In this document: positions 10,285 to 20,940 of the stretch, in pieces | How positions within the stretch are numbered: position 1 is the first letter of the stretch | Layout: every line of letters begins with the position of its first letter | Assembly (NCBI RefSeq): GCF_023502345.1 | Contig: NZ_JAMFLX010000007.1 | Location: 123,266 to 187,265 of the forward strand | Reading direction: 5' to 3' | Source of the DNA: Parendozoicomonas callyspongiae | GTDB taxonomy: Bacteria > Pseudomonadota > Gammaproteobacteria > Pseudomonadales > Endozoicomonadaceae | DNA length: 64,000 nucleotides | The notes under the pieces: model-generated | What the model was told of the DNA's origin: nothing | Database searches by the model: none | The model's input: only the letters and a program-made list of their open reading frames with translations | Position numbers and translations under genes: made by a program

Positions 10285-11277
10285 TTACTGGGAATCTTTC
10301 TGGAATTTTTCGGACTTTTCTCCCCAGAACAGAGAGAGAACACCGTCCTGGAAATCAAGAACTGGGTAGCGCTCTTCTTTCGCTAAAGGCTTACGGCTCT
10401 CCTTGCCATTCTTGATGGTTTCCTGACGGAAATAGACCACGACAATATCTTTATCCCGGCTGAAGGACCAGTTCCCGACCAGTCGCTCACTTTTTGATAC
10501 CTGCAGAATAAAGCGCCCTTCCGGGTTTGCACTCCAGCGTATTACTCCCGGATGCTTACCTACAGGGCGCCAGTTCCCTATCACCTGCTTATCTGTGAAC
10601 AGCAGGTTCTTGTTCCTGGAAACTTCTTCCCCCTCAACCAGGAAGCGCACTCGTTCGGCTTTGAGGGCATATTCTGCCCGCATCTTATCCTTTTCCTTGT
10701 TGTACTCCTGAGCCTGGATCTGGATTCGGAATAGCTCGGCAGCAATGTTTTTCAGCTCCGTCAGCAGGTTTTGAGGAACCTTTTTTCCTCCGCGCTCCAG
10801 ACGGGCAGCTTCTGCCTGCTTACGCTCCTGCTGAAGTTTCAGACGCTCGGTATTACTGGTCAGTACAAGGATGCGGGTATCAATCTCCTGCAGCAGCCGC
10901 CGCAAGGCAAACTCCACATCGTCTGCAGAGCTGTAAAGGCGAAGCAATTCTTCATCACTTTCAGACTGCTTCTTTTCACGGAGTTTCTTCTGGAGGGTGA
11001 GTTGCTTTTGAAACTTCTGAATCTGGATAGCTTCATCACTTAATTGAGGCGCAACGGTTTCAAGCACCCGTCCAGTGTCGGTCAGGACTTCATATCCACG
11101 CTTGGCGGCTTCTTTGGGAACCTGTGTGGCAATTACCGTTTCGCCATTTTTATCGACATAACGATAGAAATACTGCCCTGTGTACTCAGCGGCGTCAGAA
11201 ATACTGAGATAACCAAACGCCGCCAGCACCAGAAATACAGATTTTTTAATAGCCTTTATCTTTTTATTGAATTCCAT
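10285..11277 (-). CDS. Exported DUF4124-like coiled-coil protein
   Basis: A predicted 330-residue secreted or periplasmic protein. Residues 1-30 form a signal peptide ([20 protein letters not shown], cleavage near SDAAE). Next comes a short DUF4124-like segment ([19 protein letters not shown], ~36-54), then a long charged coiled coil (~90-215), and a C-terminal region with a [21 protein letters not shown] repeat-like pattern. The ATG at 11277 lies inside the end of pyrE (14-base overlap), indicating translational coupling; a longer frame reaching 11328 would put residues ahead of the signal peptide and is unlikely. The function is unknown; DUF4124 proteins are often envelope proteins. Confidence 0.72.
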   Translation of the reverse strand: MEFNKKIKAIKKSVFLVLAAFGYLSISDAAEYTGQYFYRYVDKNGETVIATQVPKEAAKRGYEVLTDTGRVLETVAPQLSDEAIQIQKFQKQLTLQKKLREKKQSESDEELLRLYSSADDVEFALRRLLQEIDTRILVLTSNTERLKLQQERKQAEAARLERGGKKVPQNLLTELKNIAAELFRIQIQAQEYNKEKDKMRAEYALKAERVRFLVEGEEVSRNKNLLFTDKQVIGNWRPVGKHPGVIRWSANPEGRFILQVSKSERLVGNWSFSRDKDIVVVYFRQETIKNGKESRKPLAKEERYPVLDFQDGVLSLFWGEKSEKFQKDSQ

Positions 11278-11908
11278 ATTTCCGGCGATAGTCATCAATC
11301 GCCTGAGCGAATTGATTGAGCCTATCATCTTCGCAGATGTATTCCATTACCTGCTCCAAACTGACAATACTTATTACAGGAATATTATAATCCCTTTCCA
11401 CCTCCTGAATGGCGGAAAGTTCCCCTTTACCCTTTTCCTGACGGTTAAGGGCAATCAGAACACAGGCTGGGCTGGCACCGCATTGATGAATCAAATCCAT
11501 TGACTCACGAATAGCCGTTCCCGCTGTAATCACATCATCAATGATGGCAATTTTCCCCTGAAGCGGAGCTCCAACGAGATTACCGCCTTCCCCATGATCC
11601 TTGGCTTCCTTGCGGTTAAAGCACCAGGGAACATCTCGGTCATGATGATCAGCCAGAGCCACTGCTGCTGCAGAAGCCAGGGGGATACCTTTATAAGCCG
11701 GACCAAACAGCACGTTGTATTCAACCCCGGCATCTGTCAGTGCCTCTGCATAATAACGGCCGAGAGCAGCCAATGCTTTACCACTGTTGAACAGGCCAGC
11801 ATTAAAAAAGTAGGGAGACTGGCGCCCTGATTTCAGGGTGAATTCACCAAATTGAAGAACCTGGTACTCGATAGCGAAGCGGATAAAGTCGCGCTGATAG
11901 GGTTTCAT
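11264..11908 (-). CDS. pyrE: Orotate phosphoribosyltransferase
   Basis: A 214-residue enzyme that joins orotate to PRPP to make OMP in pyrimidine synthesis. The PRPP-binding signature [17 protein letters not shown] is intact near residue 120, and the substrate segment [12 protein letters not shown] is near the start. Length equals the gammaproteobacterial norm. It is divergent from crc across a 397-base gap, the arrangement known from Pseudomonas, and overlaps the downstream DUF4124-like gene. Confidence 0.96.
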   Translation of the reverse strand: MKPYQRDFIRFAIEYQVLQFGEFTLKSGRQSPYFFNAGLFNSGKALAALGRYYAEALTDAGVEYNVLFGPAYKGIPLASAAAVALADHHDRDVPWCFNRKEAKDHGEGGNLVGAPLQGKIAIIDDVITAGTAIRESMDLIHQCGASPACVLIALNRQEKGKGELSAIQEVERDYNIPVISIVSLEQVMEYICEDDRLNQFAQAIDDYRRKYGIQ

Positions 11909-12070
11909 AGCGTCTCTGGGTGAAATGATTATTGGAATTCAATGGAACAGCGTACTGCCCCGGTTATTCTATCAGCAAATCGAAGAAACACCGCTACCAC
12001 AAGGGATGGAACACCTGCCATACCCTCCAAGACGAAAGTAAACACCCCAAAAGATCCCGTAAAGGTACTT

Positions 12071-12088
12071 AGACTATTCGTATAGTCT
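12071..12088. promoter_or_regulatory. 18-bp palindrome in the pyrE-crc divergent region
   Basis: AGACTATTCGTATAGTCT has perfect 7-base arms around a 4-base centre. It lies 162 bases upstream of the pyrE start and 217 bases upstream of the crc start in an otherwise featureless 397-base divergent gap. It could be an operator; it matches no regulator I recognise with confidence. Confidence 0.4.
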
Positions 12089-12305
12089 TACTTTCCCACC
12101 CTCGGTATCATACCGTCATATTAATTTGCATTTCGGAAAGCCATTGTTTGAGTGCGTTTGTAAACACTTCTTTACAAATTACAGCTTCGCAGTGCCTTTT
12201 CCCGCCATCAGGCTGATTCTGCCCACAGCCTCTGAGAGATAAGAACAGAAGGCGAAAATTCGGACAGAACCTGTGCCGATCAAGGCGGATAGTACAGGAC
12301 CCAGC

Positions 12306-13091
12306 ATGAGAATTATCAGCTTCAACTGTGAAGGGATAACAAGCGCAGCTGAAAAAGGCTTTTTTTCCTGGGCTCAGGAACAGGACGCCGATGTCATCTG
12401 TTTACAGGATATCAGAGCCTCTGAAAGCCAACTGATTGATGCGCCCTTTAATCCAGAGGGATATTTCAGCTATTTCTTTGATGGTTATGACACCAGTGCC
12501 AGCCAGGGTGGCATCGCACTGTATACCCGTGTACCTCCCAAGGCCATTATCACCGGACTGAATATTCCTGAAGCAGATGCTTGCGGGCTTTACCTTCAAG
12601 CGGACTTCGACAAAATCAGTATTGGCAGTCTGATGGTTCCTGAGCCAGAAGATTCTTCTGACATTTCTCAGAACACGAAGTACCGCTTTATGGATGAATA
12701 CCTGCAGTATCTGAACAAGCAGCGCCGTAAGCGCCGTGAGTTTATTACCTGCGGCTCATGGAATGTCGCACACAAGAAGATCGACCTGGCCAGCTGGCGT
12801 GATTATCAGGAGTCTCCCGGCTTTATGCCTGCAGAGCGCGCCTGGATGGATGAGATTGTTAATGGTCTGGAATATGTCGATACCTATCGTGAAGTCGATC
12901 GCGAAGGCGGCAAATACACTTTCTGGTCAAACGAGGGTGACCGTGAGATCAACCAGGGCCGTCGTTACGATTACCAGATCGCAACGCCCAGCATGCGCCA
13001 TCGGGTTCTGAGCTCAGGTATCTATACCCATGATATCTTCTCCCGTCATGCCCCTGTTATTGTTGATTATGAGTGGGAACTCTCATTTTAA
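12306..13091 (+). CDS. crc: Catabolite repression control protein Crc (exonuclease III fold)
   Basis: A 261-residue protein of the exonuclease III/AP endonuclease fold that aligns along its length with Pseudomonas Crc (MRIIS start, ADVICLQD, LDKQRRKRREF, SPGFMPAERAWMDEIV, RHAPVIVDYEW). The residues that make ExoIII catalytic are changed: LQE to LQD, GDxN to GSWN and SDHAP to SRHAP. In Pseudomonas, Crc works with Hfq to repress translation of catabolic mRNAs. ATG 12306 has AGGA 6 bases upstream; the in-frame stretch from 12273 is not needed. It is divergent from pyrE as in Pseudomonas. Confidence 0.88.
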   Translation: MRIISFNCEGITSAAEKGFFSWAQEQDADVICLQDIRASESQLIDAPFNPEGYFSYFFDGYDTSASQGGIALYTRVPPKAIITGLNIPEADACGLYLQADFDKISIGSLMVPEPEDSSDISQNTKYRFMDEYLQYLNKQRRKRREFITCGSWNVAHKKIDLASWRDYQESPGFMPAERAWMDEIVNGLEYVDTYREVDREGGKYTFWSNEGDREINQGRRYDYQIATPSMRHRVLSSGIYTHDIFSRHAPVIVDYEWELSF

Positions 13092-13112
13092 TTTTATCTT
13101 GCTGGCATTCTT

Positions 13113-13157
13113 GATTCAGGCCATTGTCTTTTAAAGAAGATAACAATGGCCTGAATC
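13113..13157. terminator. Hairpin between convergent crc and rph
   Basis: A 15-base perfect inverted repeat (GATTCAGGCCATTGT and its complement) has a 15-base loop between the two convergent stops. There is no clear T-run, so it may stop transcripts weakly from both sides or protect their 3' ends. Confidence 0.6.
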
Positions 13158-13168
13158 AGAGCAATGAG

Positions 13169-13888
13169 TCAGGGAGCTTCCAGCGCGTTACGCTGAATAT
13201 CCAGAAGGTCATTAATACCCTTGCGAGCCAGTGTCAGCATGGCATCCATTTCGTCCTGATCGAAAGGAGCGCCTTCAGCAGTTCCCTGCACTTCGATAAA
13301 GCCACCTTTTTCAGTCATGACGACATTCATATCTGTTTCAGCGTTTGAATCCTCGGCGTAATCCAGATCAAGAACGGCATTGCCGTTGTAAATGCCAACA
13401 GAAACAGAAGCAATCAACTGCTTGAGTGGATCATCACGAATGATTTTGTTTCGCTGCATATGACGCAGGCAATCAATCATGGCTACACAAGCTCCGGTAA
13501 TGGAAGCTGTACGTGTACCACCATCAGCCTGAATAACATCACAATCAACGGTGATGGTATTGTCACCCAGGCGCTTAAGGTCAACAGCAGCACGCAGAGA
13601 GCGACCAATAAGACGCTGAATCTCCAGTGTACGTCCACCCTGCTTGCCACGGGAAGCTTCACGGTTGTTACGTTCACCGGTAGCACGGGGCAGCATGCCA
13701 TATTCTGCCGTCACCCATCCCTGATTGGTTCCTTTCAACCATCGCGGAACATTCCGGTCAAGGCTGGCAGTACAGATCACCTTGGTATCACCAAACTCAA
13801 CCAGTACGGAACCCTCGGCATGCTTGGTGTAGTGGCGGGTAATTTTGATTTCGCGCAGTTCATCTGCAGCACGACCGCTGGGGCGCAT
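13169..13888 (-). CDS. rph: Ribonuclease PH
   Basis: A 239-residue phosphorolytic 3'-5' exoribonuclease that trims tRNA precursors. It has the characteristic start [14 protein letters not shown], the [32 protein letters not shown] active-site block, and the phosphate-binding [11 protein letters not shown] region. It is full length, so not the truncated form seen in E. coli K-12. It stands convergent with crc; a kinase-like gene lies between it and yicC where the Pseudomonas order has rph and yicC as neighbours. Confidence 0.96.
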   Translation of the reverse strand: MRPSGRAADELREIKITRHYTKHAEGSVLVEFGDTKVICTASLDRNVPRWLKGTNQGWVTAEYGMLPRATGERNNREASRGKQGGRTLEIQRLIGRSLRAAVDLKRLGDNTITVDCDVIQADGGTRTASITGACVAMIDCLRHMQRNKIIRDDPLKQLIASVSVGIYNGNAVLDLDYAEDSNAETDMNVVMTEKGGFIEVQGTAEGAPFDQDEMDAMLTLARKGINDLLDIQRNALEAP

Positions 13889-13967
13889 AATTCCACCTCA
13901 TATTTCAAATTGAAACGGATTATAACGCCAAATATCCTTATCTATTTAATAAAGACAGCTATTTTTT

Positions 13968-15053
13968 CTAATCAATCAGGATTGGGCCCCACTCATCTGA
14001 GAGCATTTCTCTTGCTTTAGATATTGAAGGCCGGGCAGCAGGGTCATCTGCCGTCATTTGTTGCAGTACTGGTATGATGTACTCAATTCCCGCATCAATG
14101 CCTTTTTTGGTCAAATTCCATTGGACTGGACAGGCTTTTTCCAGGCGCTCTTTCGGTTGAGGTTTCATCAAACCACATACTTCCAGGGCCCTGACAACAG
14201 TCATACCTGCAGCATAAACATCTGATGCTTCATTCTGTTCTTCCCTGCGCCATACCTCCGGAGCCCTGTAATAAGATGTTCCACTCCTATTGTGCAGGGG
14301 AAAACTAAAATCTAACTGCTCAGAAAACCCTAAATCAATCAGGCGGGAATACCCTTCATCATCCACAACAATATTTCCAGGCTTTAAATCTCTGTGAACA
14401 AAACCCTGCTGGTGCATATATTCAACACCTTCAAATGCCTGAAGCAGGTAATGCATCCATTGATGAATATTCATGCCATCAGGAGTAGCACCATCAGCTT
14501 TATTTAAATCCAACCCACCATAAGGCTGCCAGATATGACACTCCGCGCTATCGCCGTGATTTCTTTCCTCACTTTTAATGACGGGAACGATCCGAGGGTG
14601 TGATAGATGCTGATGGTTAACGATTTCCCTGGTGAAACATGACTGAGCCCTGCCGACAGAAGCGGCCTGATCATCTTTATTTTCAAGTCTTCGGTACTTT
14701 CTTCTACCAACAACCTTTCCACTTGAAAGAACCTTGTGAATAACTCTTACTGAGGTTCTGTCAGAACGACGCCTGTAAGTTTCAGATTGAACCTCACTGA
14801 TACAAGAGCCATCATTTCTCAACTGCAGCCTTTTTTGAACATAACTATATCTTTTGCCAAGGTATCTGCTTCTTTTGACCTGCCTTGTTCCAAGCTGGGC
14901 AACAAGTTCATCAGGAATATCAAACCCTGCGTTTATGGCGGCATTTCCAACTGGACCAACGGATTCAGAAAAACCAGAATCATGACTGCTCTCGCTGGTT
15001 TCCTCAGTGTTCATATAAGGGTTGAAAAAATAACCTGTAACAGCTGAGAGCAT
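13968..15053 (-). CDS. Eukaryotic-type Ser/Thr protein kinase-like protein
   Basis: A 361-residue soluble protein with a protein kinase C-lobe: catalytic loop HRDLKPGN at 220-227, DLG (for DFG) at 240-242, APE at 264-266, and a plausible alpha-C glutamate E143 in TREIVNHQHLSHPRIV. The glycine-rich loop is not recognisable and the ATP-anchoring lysine is uncertain (perhaps in VIHKV, ~107). The first ~75 residues are unrelated to kinases and rich in Ser/Glu. There is no membrane segment or PASTA repeat. ATG 15053 has a perfect AGGAGG 7 bases upstream, better than the ATG at 15077. It interrupts the usual rph/yicC order and looks accessory. It may act on the cell's own proteins or be a host-directed effector; the sequence does not decide. 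Confidence 0.78.
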   Translation of the reverse strand: MLSAVTGYFFNPYMNTEETSESSHDSGFSESVGPVGNAAINAGFDIPDELVAQLGTRQVKRSRYLGKRYSYVQKRLQLRNDGSCISEVQSETYRRRSDRTSVRVIHKVLSSGKVVGRRKYRRLENKDDQAASVGRAQSCFTREIVNHQHLSHPRIVPVIKSEERNHGDSAECHIWQPYGGLDLNKADGATPDGMNIHQWMHYLLQAFEGVEYMHQQGFVHRDLKPGNIVVDDEGYSRLIDLGFSEQLDFSFPLHNRSGTSYYRAPEVWRREEQNEASDVYAAGMTVVRALEVCGLMKPQPKERLEKACPVQWNLTKKGIDAGIEYIIPVLQQMTADDPAARPSISKAREMLSDEWGPILID

Positions 15054-15293
15054 CCTTATACCTCCTGAAGATTCCATTCAAACTCCAGAAAAGGTATCGG
15101 GACAAAACCCACATCAAAAGACGACTTTAGTAGCCCCCAACTCTTGAAAGCTTTGAGCCGAGCTTAAAAAAACAAGCGCCTTTCTCAATAATTCTTCTAT
15201 TTTTTGAAAAAGCAGTGGGATCGTTATAACAACAGTGAATAAATCTATACAATGGCAGGATTTATTTACTCACCGGTTTGGAACCACTAAACC

Positions 15294-16804
<1,511 letters not shown>

Positions 16805-17120
16805 AAGCCTCTATGGCTAGCCGGAGGCTGCCTCCGGCTGTTATAGTGCGAGCGCTCATAACCTGAGCCCAGATTCACTAAATTGGTATGATTGGATCAC
16901 TGTGTAACCACTTAGTCAGCAATTTTTCCCGCCCGATGCCCACAAATGTAGGTGAAATCCTTGTCATTATCGCCAATCATTAAGTAAACTGGCAGTTTGC
17001 GGATAGCTGCCGGTGTGGCTGCTGGCGCGGTCGCTGGTAAGGTCACTAACTGGACCGGCCTGTAGCCCGATATTACCGCAGATACCCCCGTAAAGTCCTT
17101 GATGAGAGAGTGGAGCACCC
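16805..17120. other. gmk-rpoZ intergenic region with a hairpin
   Basis: This 316-base gap has no credible gene. A GC-rich hairpin (AGCCGGAG/CTCCGGCT, 16819-16839) lies 15 bases after the gmk stop, but there is no T-run after it, so termination would be partial. The rest presumably contains the rpoZ-spoT promoter. Confidence 0.5.
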
Positions 17121-17372
17121 GTGGCGCGAGTAACCGTTGAAGACTGCCTGGAACACGTAGACAATCGTTTTGAGCTGGTTATGGCCGCGAGCAAGCGTGC
17201 CCGCCAGTTAACCATTGGTGGAAAGGACCCCAAGGTACCCTGGGAAAACGACAAGCCCACAGTTGTGGCACTGCGTGAAATTGCAGACGGCGTAATCGAC
17301 CCCAAAGCCATCGACCGCGAAGACCAGGAAGATGACGAAGCAGGTCTGCTGCTGGCTGGCCTGGAAGGCTAA
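17121..17372 (+). CDS. rpoZ: RNA polymerase omega subunit
   Basis: An 83-residue protein starting [20 protein letters not shown] with the conserved ASKRARQL motif. The omega subunit assists RNA polymerase assembly and forms part of ppGpp site 1, fitting its position immediately before spoT. The start is GTG at 17121, with GAG a few bases upstream. The acidic C-terminus ([11 protein letters not shown]) is usual. Confidence 0.95.
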   Translation: MARVTVEDCLEHVDNRFELVMAASKRARQLTIGGKDPKVPWENDKPTVVALREIADGVIDPKAIDREDQEDDEAGLLLAGLEG

Positions 17373-17465
17373 CCCCATACCCGTCCTGTACAGGTATTCA
17401 GACGCGATGCCCGCTGCTTGGTTTGTGATCAGGAAGCAGTAAACCCCTGAAAGGAGGAGCGGGTA

Positions 17466-19589
17466 TTGTCGTCAATTACAGACCTGGCTCACAGACTCAA
17501 TTCCTATTTAACGTCGGCGCAAATTAATCAGGTTCGCCGCGCATATTATTACGCGGAACAAGCCCACGACGGCCAGAAACGCCGCTCGGGTGAACCTTAC
17601 GTTACGCACCCTCTCGCTGTTGCCGGCATTCTTGCAGATATGCATATGGACCATCAGTCCCTGATGGCTGCCATGCTGCATGATGTTATTGAAGACACAG
17701 GTATTCCCAAAACAGCTCTGGCCAAACAGTTTGGTGAAACTGTTGCCGAGATTGTTGATGGTGTCAGTAAGCTGACCCATATCGAATTCGAAGACAAAAC
17801 CCTGGCTCAGGCTGAAAACTTCCAGAAAATGGCTCTGGCCATGGCGAGAGATATCCGGGTTATTCTGGTTAAACTCGCTGACCGCCTGCACAACATGCGC
17901 ACTCTTGGCGTGCTCCGCCCTGACAAGCGGCGACGAATAGCCAAGGAAACACTCGATATCTACAGCCCCATTGCCCAGCGTCTGGGCATGCACCAGATGA
18001 AGATCGAGTTTGAAGATCTTGGCTTCTCAGCCATGTACCCCATGCGGGCCAACCTTCTTCTGAAAGCTGTGCGCAGAGCCCGCGGCAACCGCTCCGAAAT
18101 CGTCAACTCCGTTGTTGAAAGCATCAATAACCGTCTTGAGAAAGAGGGGCTGAAAGGCCGGGTTATGGGGCGTGAGAAACATCTCTACAGCATTTATTCC
18201 AAGATGAAGGAGCAAAGGAAATCCTTCTCGGAAATCATGGATGTGTTTGGTGTGCGCATCATCGTGGACAGCGTCGACAGCTGCTACCGCACCATTGGTC
18301 TGGTTCATAACCTGTTCAAACCCATTCCCGGACGCTTCAAAGATTACATCGCCATTCCCAAGGCTAACGGTTACCAGTCTCTGCATACCACTCTGTTTGG
18401 TCTGCATGGTATTCCTGTGGAAATCCAGATCCGCACCCAGGAAATGGAAGATATGGCCAACAATGGGATTGCTGCCCACTGGCTATACAAGAGTGGTGAT
18501 GAAGCGCTTATCGGTAGCCAGAGCCGCACTCACTCCTGGCTTCAGAATCTGCTGGAACTGCAACAGACTGCTGGTAACTCTCTGGAGTTTATTGAGAACG
18601 TTAAGGTCGATCTGTTTCCGGATGAGGTTTACGTCTTCACGCCTCAGGGCGACATTATGGAGCTGCCTCGCGGAGCGACACCCGTCGACTTTGCCTACAC
18701 CGTTCATACAGATATTGGTAATACCTGCGTAGCCTGCCGGATCGACCGCAAGCTGGCCTCTCTCAGCCAACCACTGGACAGCGGTGAAACCGTCGAGATC
18801 ATCACGGCACCGGGAGCACGTCCAAATGCAGCCTGGCTGAATTACGTTATTACCAGTAAAGCCCGGTCCAATATTCGTCATTATCTGAAGAACCAGAGAG
18901 AAGCAGAGTCCATTGCTCTGGGTAAACGCCTGCTGAACAAGGTACTGGTCAGTCTCGGCAGCAGCCTTGACCAGGTTTCCCAGAACAGTCTTGAAGCCGT
19001 ACTGGCCTACACCGATTGCATCAGACTGGATGACCTGCTGGCTGATATTGGTCTGGGCAACCGGATGGCTTACGTCATCGCCCGCCGTCTGCTGGATATT
19101 CAGCTGATGGAGCCGGATCAGCTTGATACGTCCAACCCTGAGAAGCCTTTAACCATTAAAGGTACCGAGGGGATGATTATCAGCTTTGCCCGCTGCTGCC
19201 ATCCGATTCCCGGCGATCCGGTTATTGGTCATGTCAGTTCCGGTCGTGGACTGGTGATTCACACAGAGACCTGCCCGAATATCGCTGAAATCCGCCACAG
19301 CCCTGAAAAAATCCTGGAAGTAGACTGGGATAAAAATGTTCAGGGCGAATTCCTGGTTGAACTGAATGTTGTTGTAGAACCACAGAAAGGCATGATTGCA
19401 TCAATGGCAACAGCTATTACCGCAGCCAATGCCAGCATTGAGAAGATTGGTGTGGAAGAGCGCAGTGTGAAACTGACCCATGCCCAGGTTCTTATCTGCG
19501 TTCAGGATCGCATTCATCTTGCCCAGATCATCAAGCGCCTGCGTACCATTCGTGGTGTTCACTCCATAAGCCGGACAAAAGAAAGCTAA
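17466..19589 (+). CDS. spoT: Bifunctional (p)ppGpp synthetase/hydrolase SpoT
   Basis: A 707-residue RelA/SpoT homologue. Domains in order: HD hydrolase (HPLAVAGILADM..HDVIEDT, ~45-150), nucleotidyltransferase synthetase (~230-345, with the YQSLHT segment), TGS (~390-450, VYVFTPQGDIMELPRG), a conserved Cys/His motif (SFARCCHPIPGDPVIGH) and a C-terminal ACT domain (~630-700). The intact HD motif indicates active ppGpp hydrolysis, as required of SpoT. The start is TTG at 17466, preceded by AAAGGAGGAG, a strong ribosome binding site that decides it. It is cotranscribed with rpoZ. Confidence 0.96.
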   Translation: MSSITDLAHRLNSYLTSAQINQVRRAYYYAEQAHDGQKRRSGEPYVTHPLAVAGILADMHMDHQSLMAAMLHDVIEDTGIPKTALAKQFGETVAEIVDGVSKLTHIEFEDKTLAQAENFQKMALAMARDIRVILVKLADRLHNMRTLGVLRPDKRRRIAKETLDIYSPIAQRLGMHQMKIEFEDLGFSAMYPMRANLLLKAVRRARGNRSEIVNSVVESINNRLEKEGLKGRVMGREKHLYSIYSKMKEQRKSFSEIMDVFGVRIIVDSVDSCYRTIGLVHNLFKPIPGRFKDYIAIPKANGYQSLHTTLFGLHGIPVEIQIRTQEMEDMANNGIAAHWLYKSGDEALIGSQSRTHSWLQNLLELQQTAGNSLEFIENVKVDLFPDEVYVFTPQGDIMELPRGATPVDFAYTVHTDIGNTCVACRIDRKLASLSQPLDSGETVEIITAPGARPNAAWLNYVITSKARSNIRHYLKNQREAESIALGKRLLNKVLVSLGSSLDQVSQNSLEAVLAYTDCIRLDDLLADIGLGNRMAYVIARRLLDIQLMEPDQLDTSNPEKPLTIKGTEGMIISFARCCHPIPGDPVIGHVSSGRGLVIHTETCPNIAEIRHSPEKILEVDWDKNVQGEFLVELNVVVEPQKGMIASMATAITAANASIEKIGVEERSVKLTHAQVLICVQDRIHLAQIIKRLRTIRGVHSISRTKES

Positions 19590-19818
19590 CTCTTACTCGT
19601 TGTATATGTCTCATTACAGGTGGCACGCAGTTCCAACCAGGTACCTACTCAAAACAAACTTGTGGCAACTATTCTGGTCACCAGTCAATCAGGTCTTTAA
19701 TAAATGCGAGTCAGGGCGGTTAAATTCTGCATTTTTCCACCGAATTTATGCTCTGGACTCACTTTCGGTGAGGTGACATTCTGCGTGTCCCCTCCTCGTA
19801 TAACTCGAGAATCTTCTA

Positions 19819-20211
19819 ATGAGCAACAAGCAAATTATTCATTCCGAAAAAGCACCTGCCGCTATCGGTACTTACTCTCAGGCCGTAAAGGTTGGTGGCA
19901 CTGTTTACATTTCCGGCCAGCTGCCTATGCTGGCGGAAACCATGGAAATCGTTGAAGGTGACTTCAAAGCCAAAGCTCGTCAATGCTTTGAAAACCTGAA
20001 AGCTATTGCAGAAGCTGCCGGTGGTTCCCTGCAGGACTCCGTGAAGATCAACATCTCCATGACTGACCTGTCCAACTTCCCAATGGTTAACGAAGTAATG
20101 GCAGAGTACATCCAGGAGCCTTACCCAGCTCGCGCCGCAGTTGGCGTAAAAGAGCTGCCAAAAGGCGCTCCTGTAGAGATTGAAGCTATCCTGGCTCTCT
20201 CCTCTCTGTAA
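19819..20211 (+). CDS. ridA: RidA family 2-iminobutanoate/2-iminopropanoate deaminase
   Basis: A 130-residue member of the RidA/YjgF family, which hydrolyses reactive enamine/imine products of PLP enzymes. The active-site arginine lies in the conserved YPARAAVGVKELPKGAPVEIEAI stretch, and the GTYSQAVKVGGTVYISGQ segment is canonical. It follows spoT by 229 bases, as in Pseudomonas. The ribosome binding site before ATG 19819 is poor. The leader contains a short CACCGAA/TTCGGTG inverted repeat. Confidence 0.95.
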   Translation: MSNKQIIHSEKAPAAIGTYSQAVKVGGTVYISGQLPMLAETMEIVEGDFKAKARQCFENLKAIAEAAGGSLQDSVKINISMTDLSNFPMVNEVMAEYIQEPYPARAAVGVKELPKGAPVEIEAILALSSL

Positions 20212-20215
20212 GACT

Positions 20216-20243
20216 AAAAGTCGGGTTTTAACACCCGGCTTTT
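20216..20243. terminator. Terminator between ridA and the ABC importer operon
   Basis: The stem AAAAGTCGGGT/ACCCGGCTTTT has a 6-base loop and A/T flanks. It lies between convergent ridA and the last importer gene and probably works in both directions. Confidence 0.85.
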
Positions 20244-20246
20244 ACC

Positions 20247-20936
20247 TCACACAGTCACCAGTCGGTGCTTGTTGAAGTATCGGTCCAGCAGCTTAAAGAA
20301 AGCCATAAACATCCAGCTGATAAGCAGATAAATAGCACCCGCTGCGATGTAGATTTCCTCAGGTGTGTAGGTTCGGGCAATGATTGTCCTGGCCATCCCC
20401 GTTAAGTCCAGAAGCGTAATCGTACTGGCAAGGGCACTTCCCTTAAGCATCAGAATAATTTCATTACTGTAAGCTGGCAGCATAATGCCAAATGCTCTGG
20501 GCAGAAGAATACACCTGTACATGGTGAACTTTCTCATCCCCATAACACGGCAGGCTTCAACCTCACCAGCAGGAATGGCTTGCAAGGCTCCCCGCAGAAT
20601 TTCAGCAATATAGGCTGTGGTATGCAGGCCCAGTGTGATCACTGCGCACCAATAGGGTTCTCGCAGAAACGGCCACAGTGCACTGTTCTTAACCCATTCA
20701 AACTGGGACAGGCCGTAATAGATCAGAAAAATCTGAATCAGCAATGGTGTCCCACGAAAGAAGAAGATGTAAAGACGGGGGAACTGGTTTATACAACGTT
20801 TGTTGGATATTCGGGCCAGAGCCATTGGTATGGCCAAAATGATTCCAATAAAACCCGACAAAACCACCAGCTGTAGGGTCACCCAGGCACCATCAATCAG
20901 GCGGGGGTAATATTCAGCAACAACAGACCAATCCAT
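20247..20936 (-). CDS. Basic amino acid ABC transporter permease (HisM/AotM type)
   Basis: A 229-residue inner membrane permease of the polar amino acid family. It starts with the hallmark LIDGAWVTLQLVVLSGF segment, has five or so hydrophobic segments and carries the EAA loop (EVEACRVMGMRKFTMYRCILLP) that docks the ATPase. It is the last of four importer genes on this strand; ATG 20936 has AGGAGTAGGGG upstream and lies 4 bases after the partner permease. Substrate class (Arg, Lys, His or ornithine) is inferred from similarity to HisM/ArtM/AotM. Confidence 0.9.
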   Translation of the reverse strand: MDWSVVAEYYPRLIDGAWVTLQLVVLSGFIGIILAIPMALARISNKRCINQFPRLYIFFFRGTPLLIQIFLIYYGLSQFEWVKNSALWPFLREPYWCAVITLGLHTTAYIAEILRGALQAIPAGEVEACRVMGMRKFTMYRCILLPRAFGIMLPAYSNEIILMLKGSALASTITLLDLTGMARTIIARTYTPEEIYIAAGAIYLLISWMFMAFFKLLDRYFNKHRLVTV

Positions 20937-20940
20937 ACCC

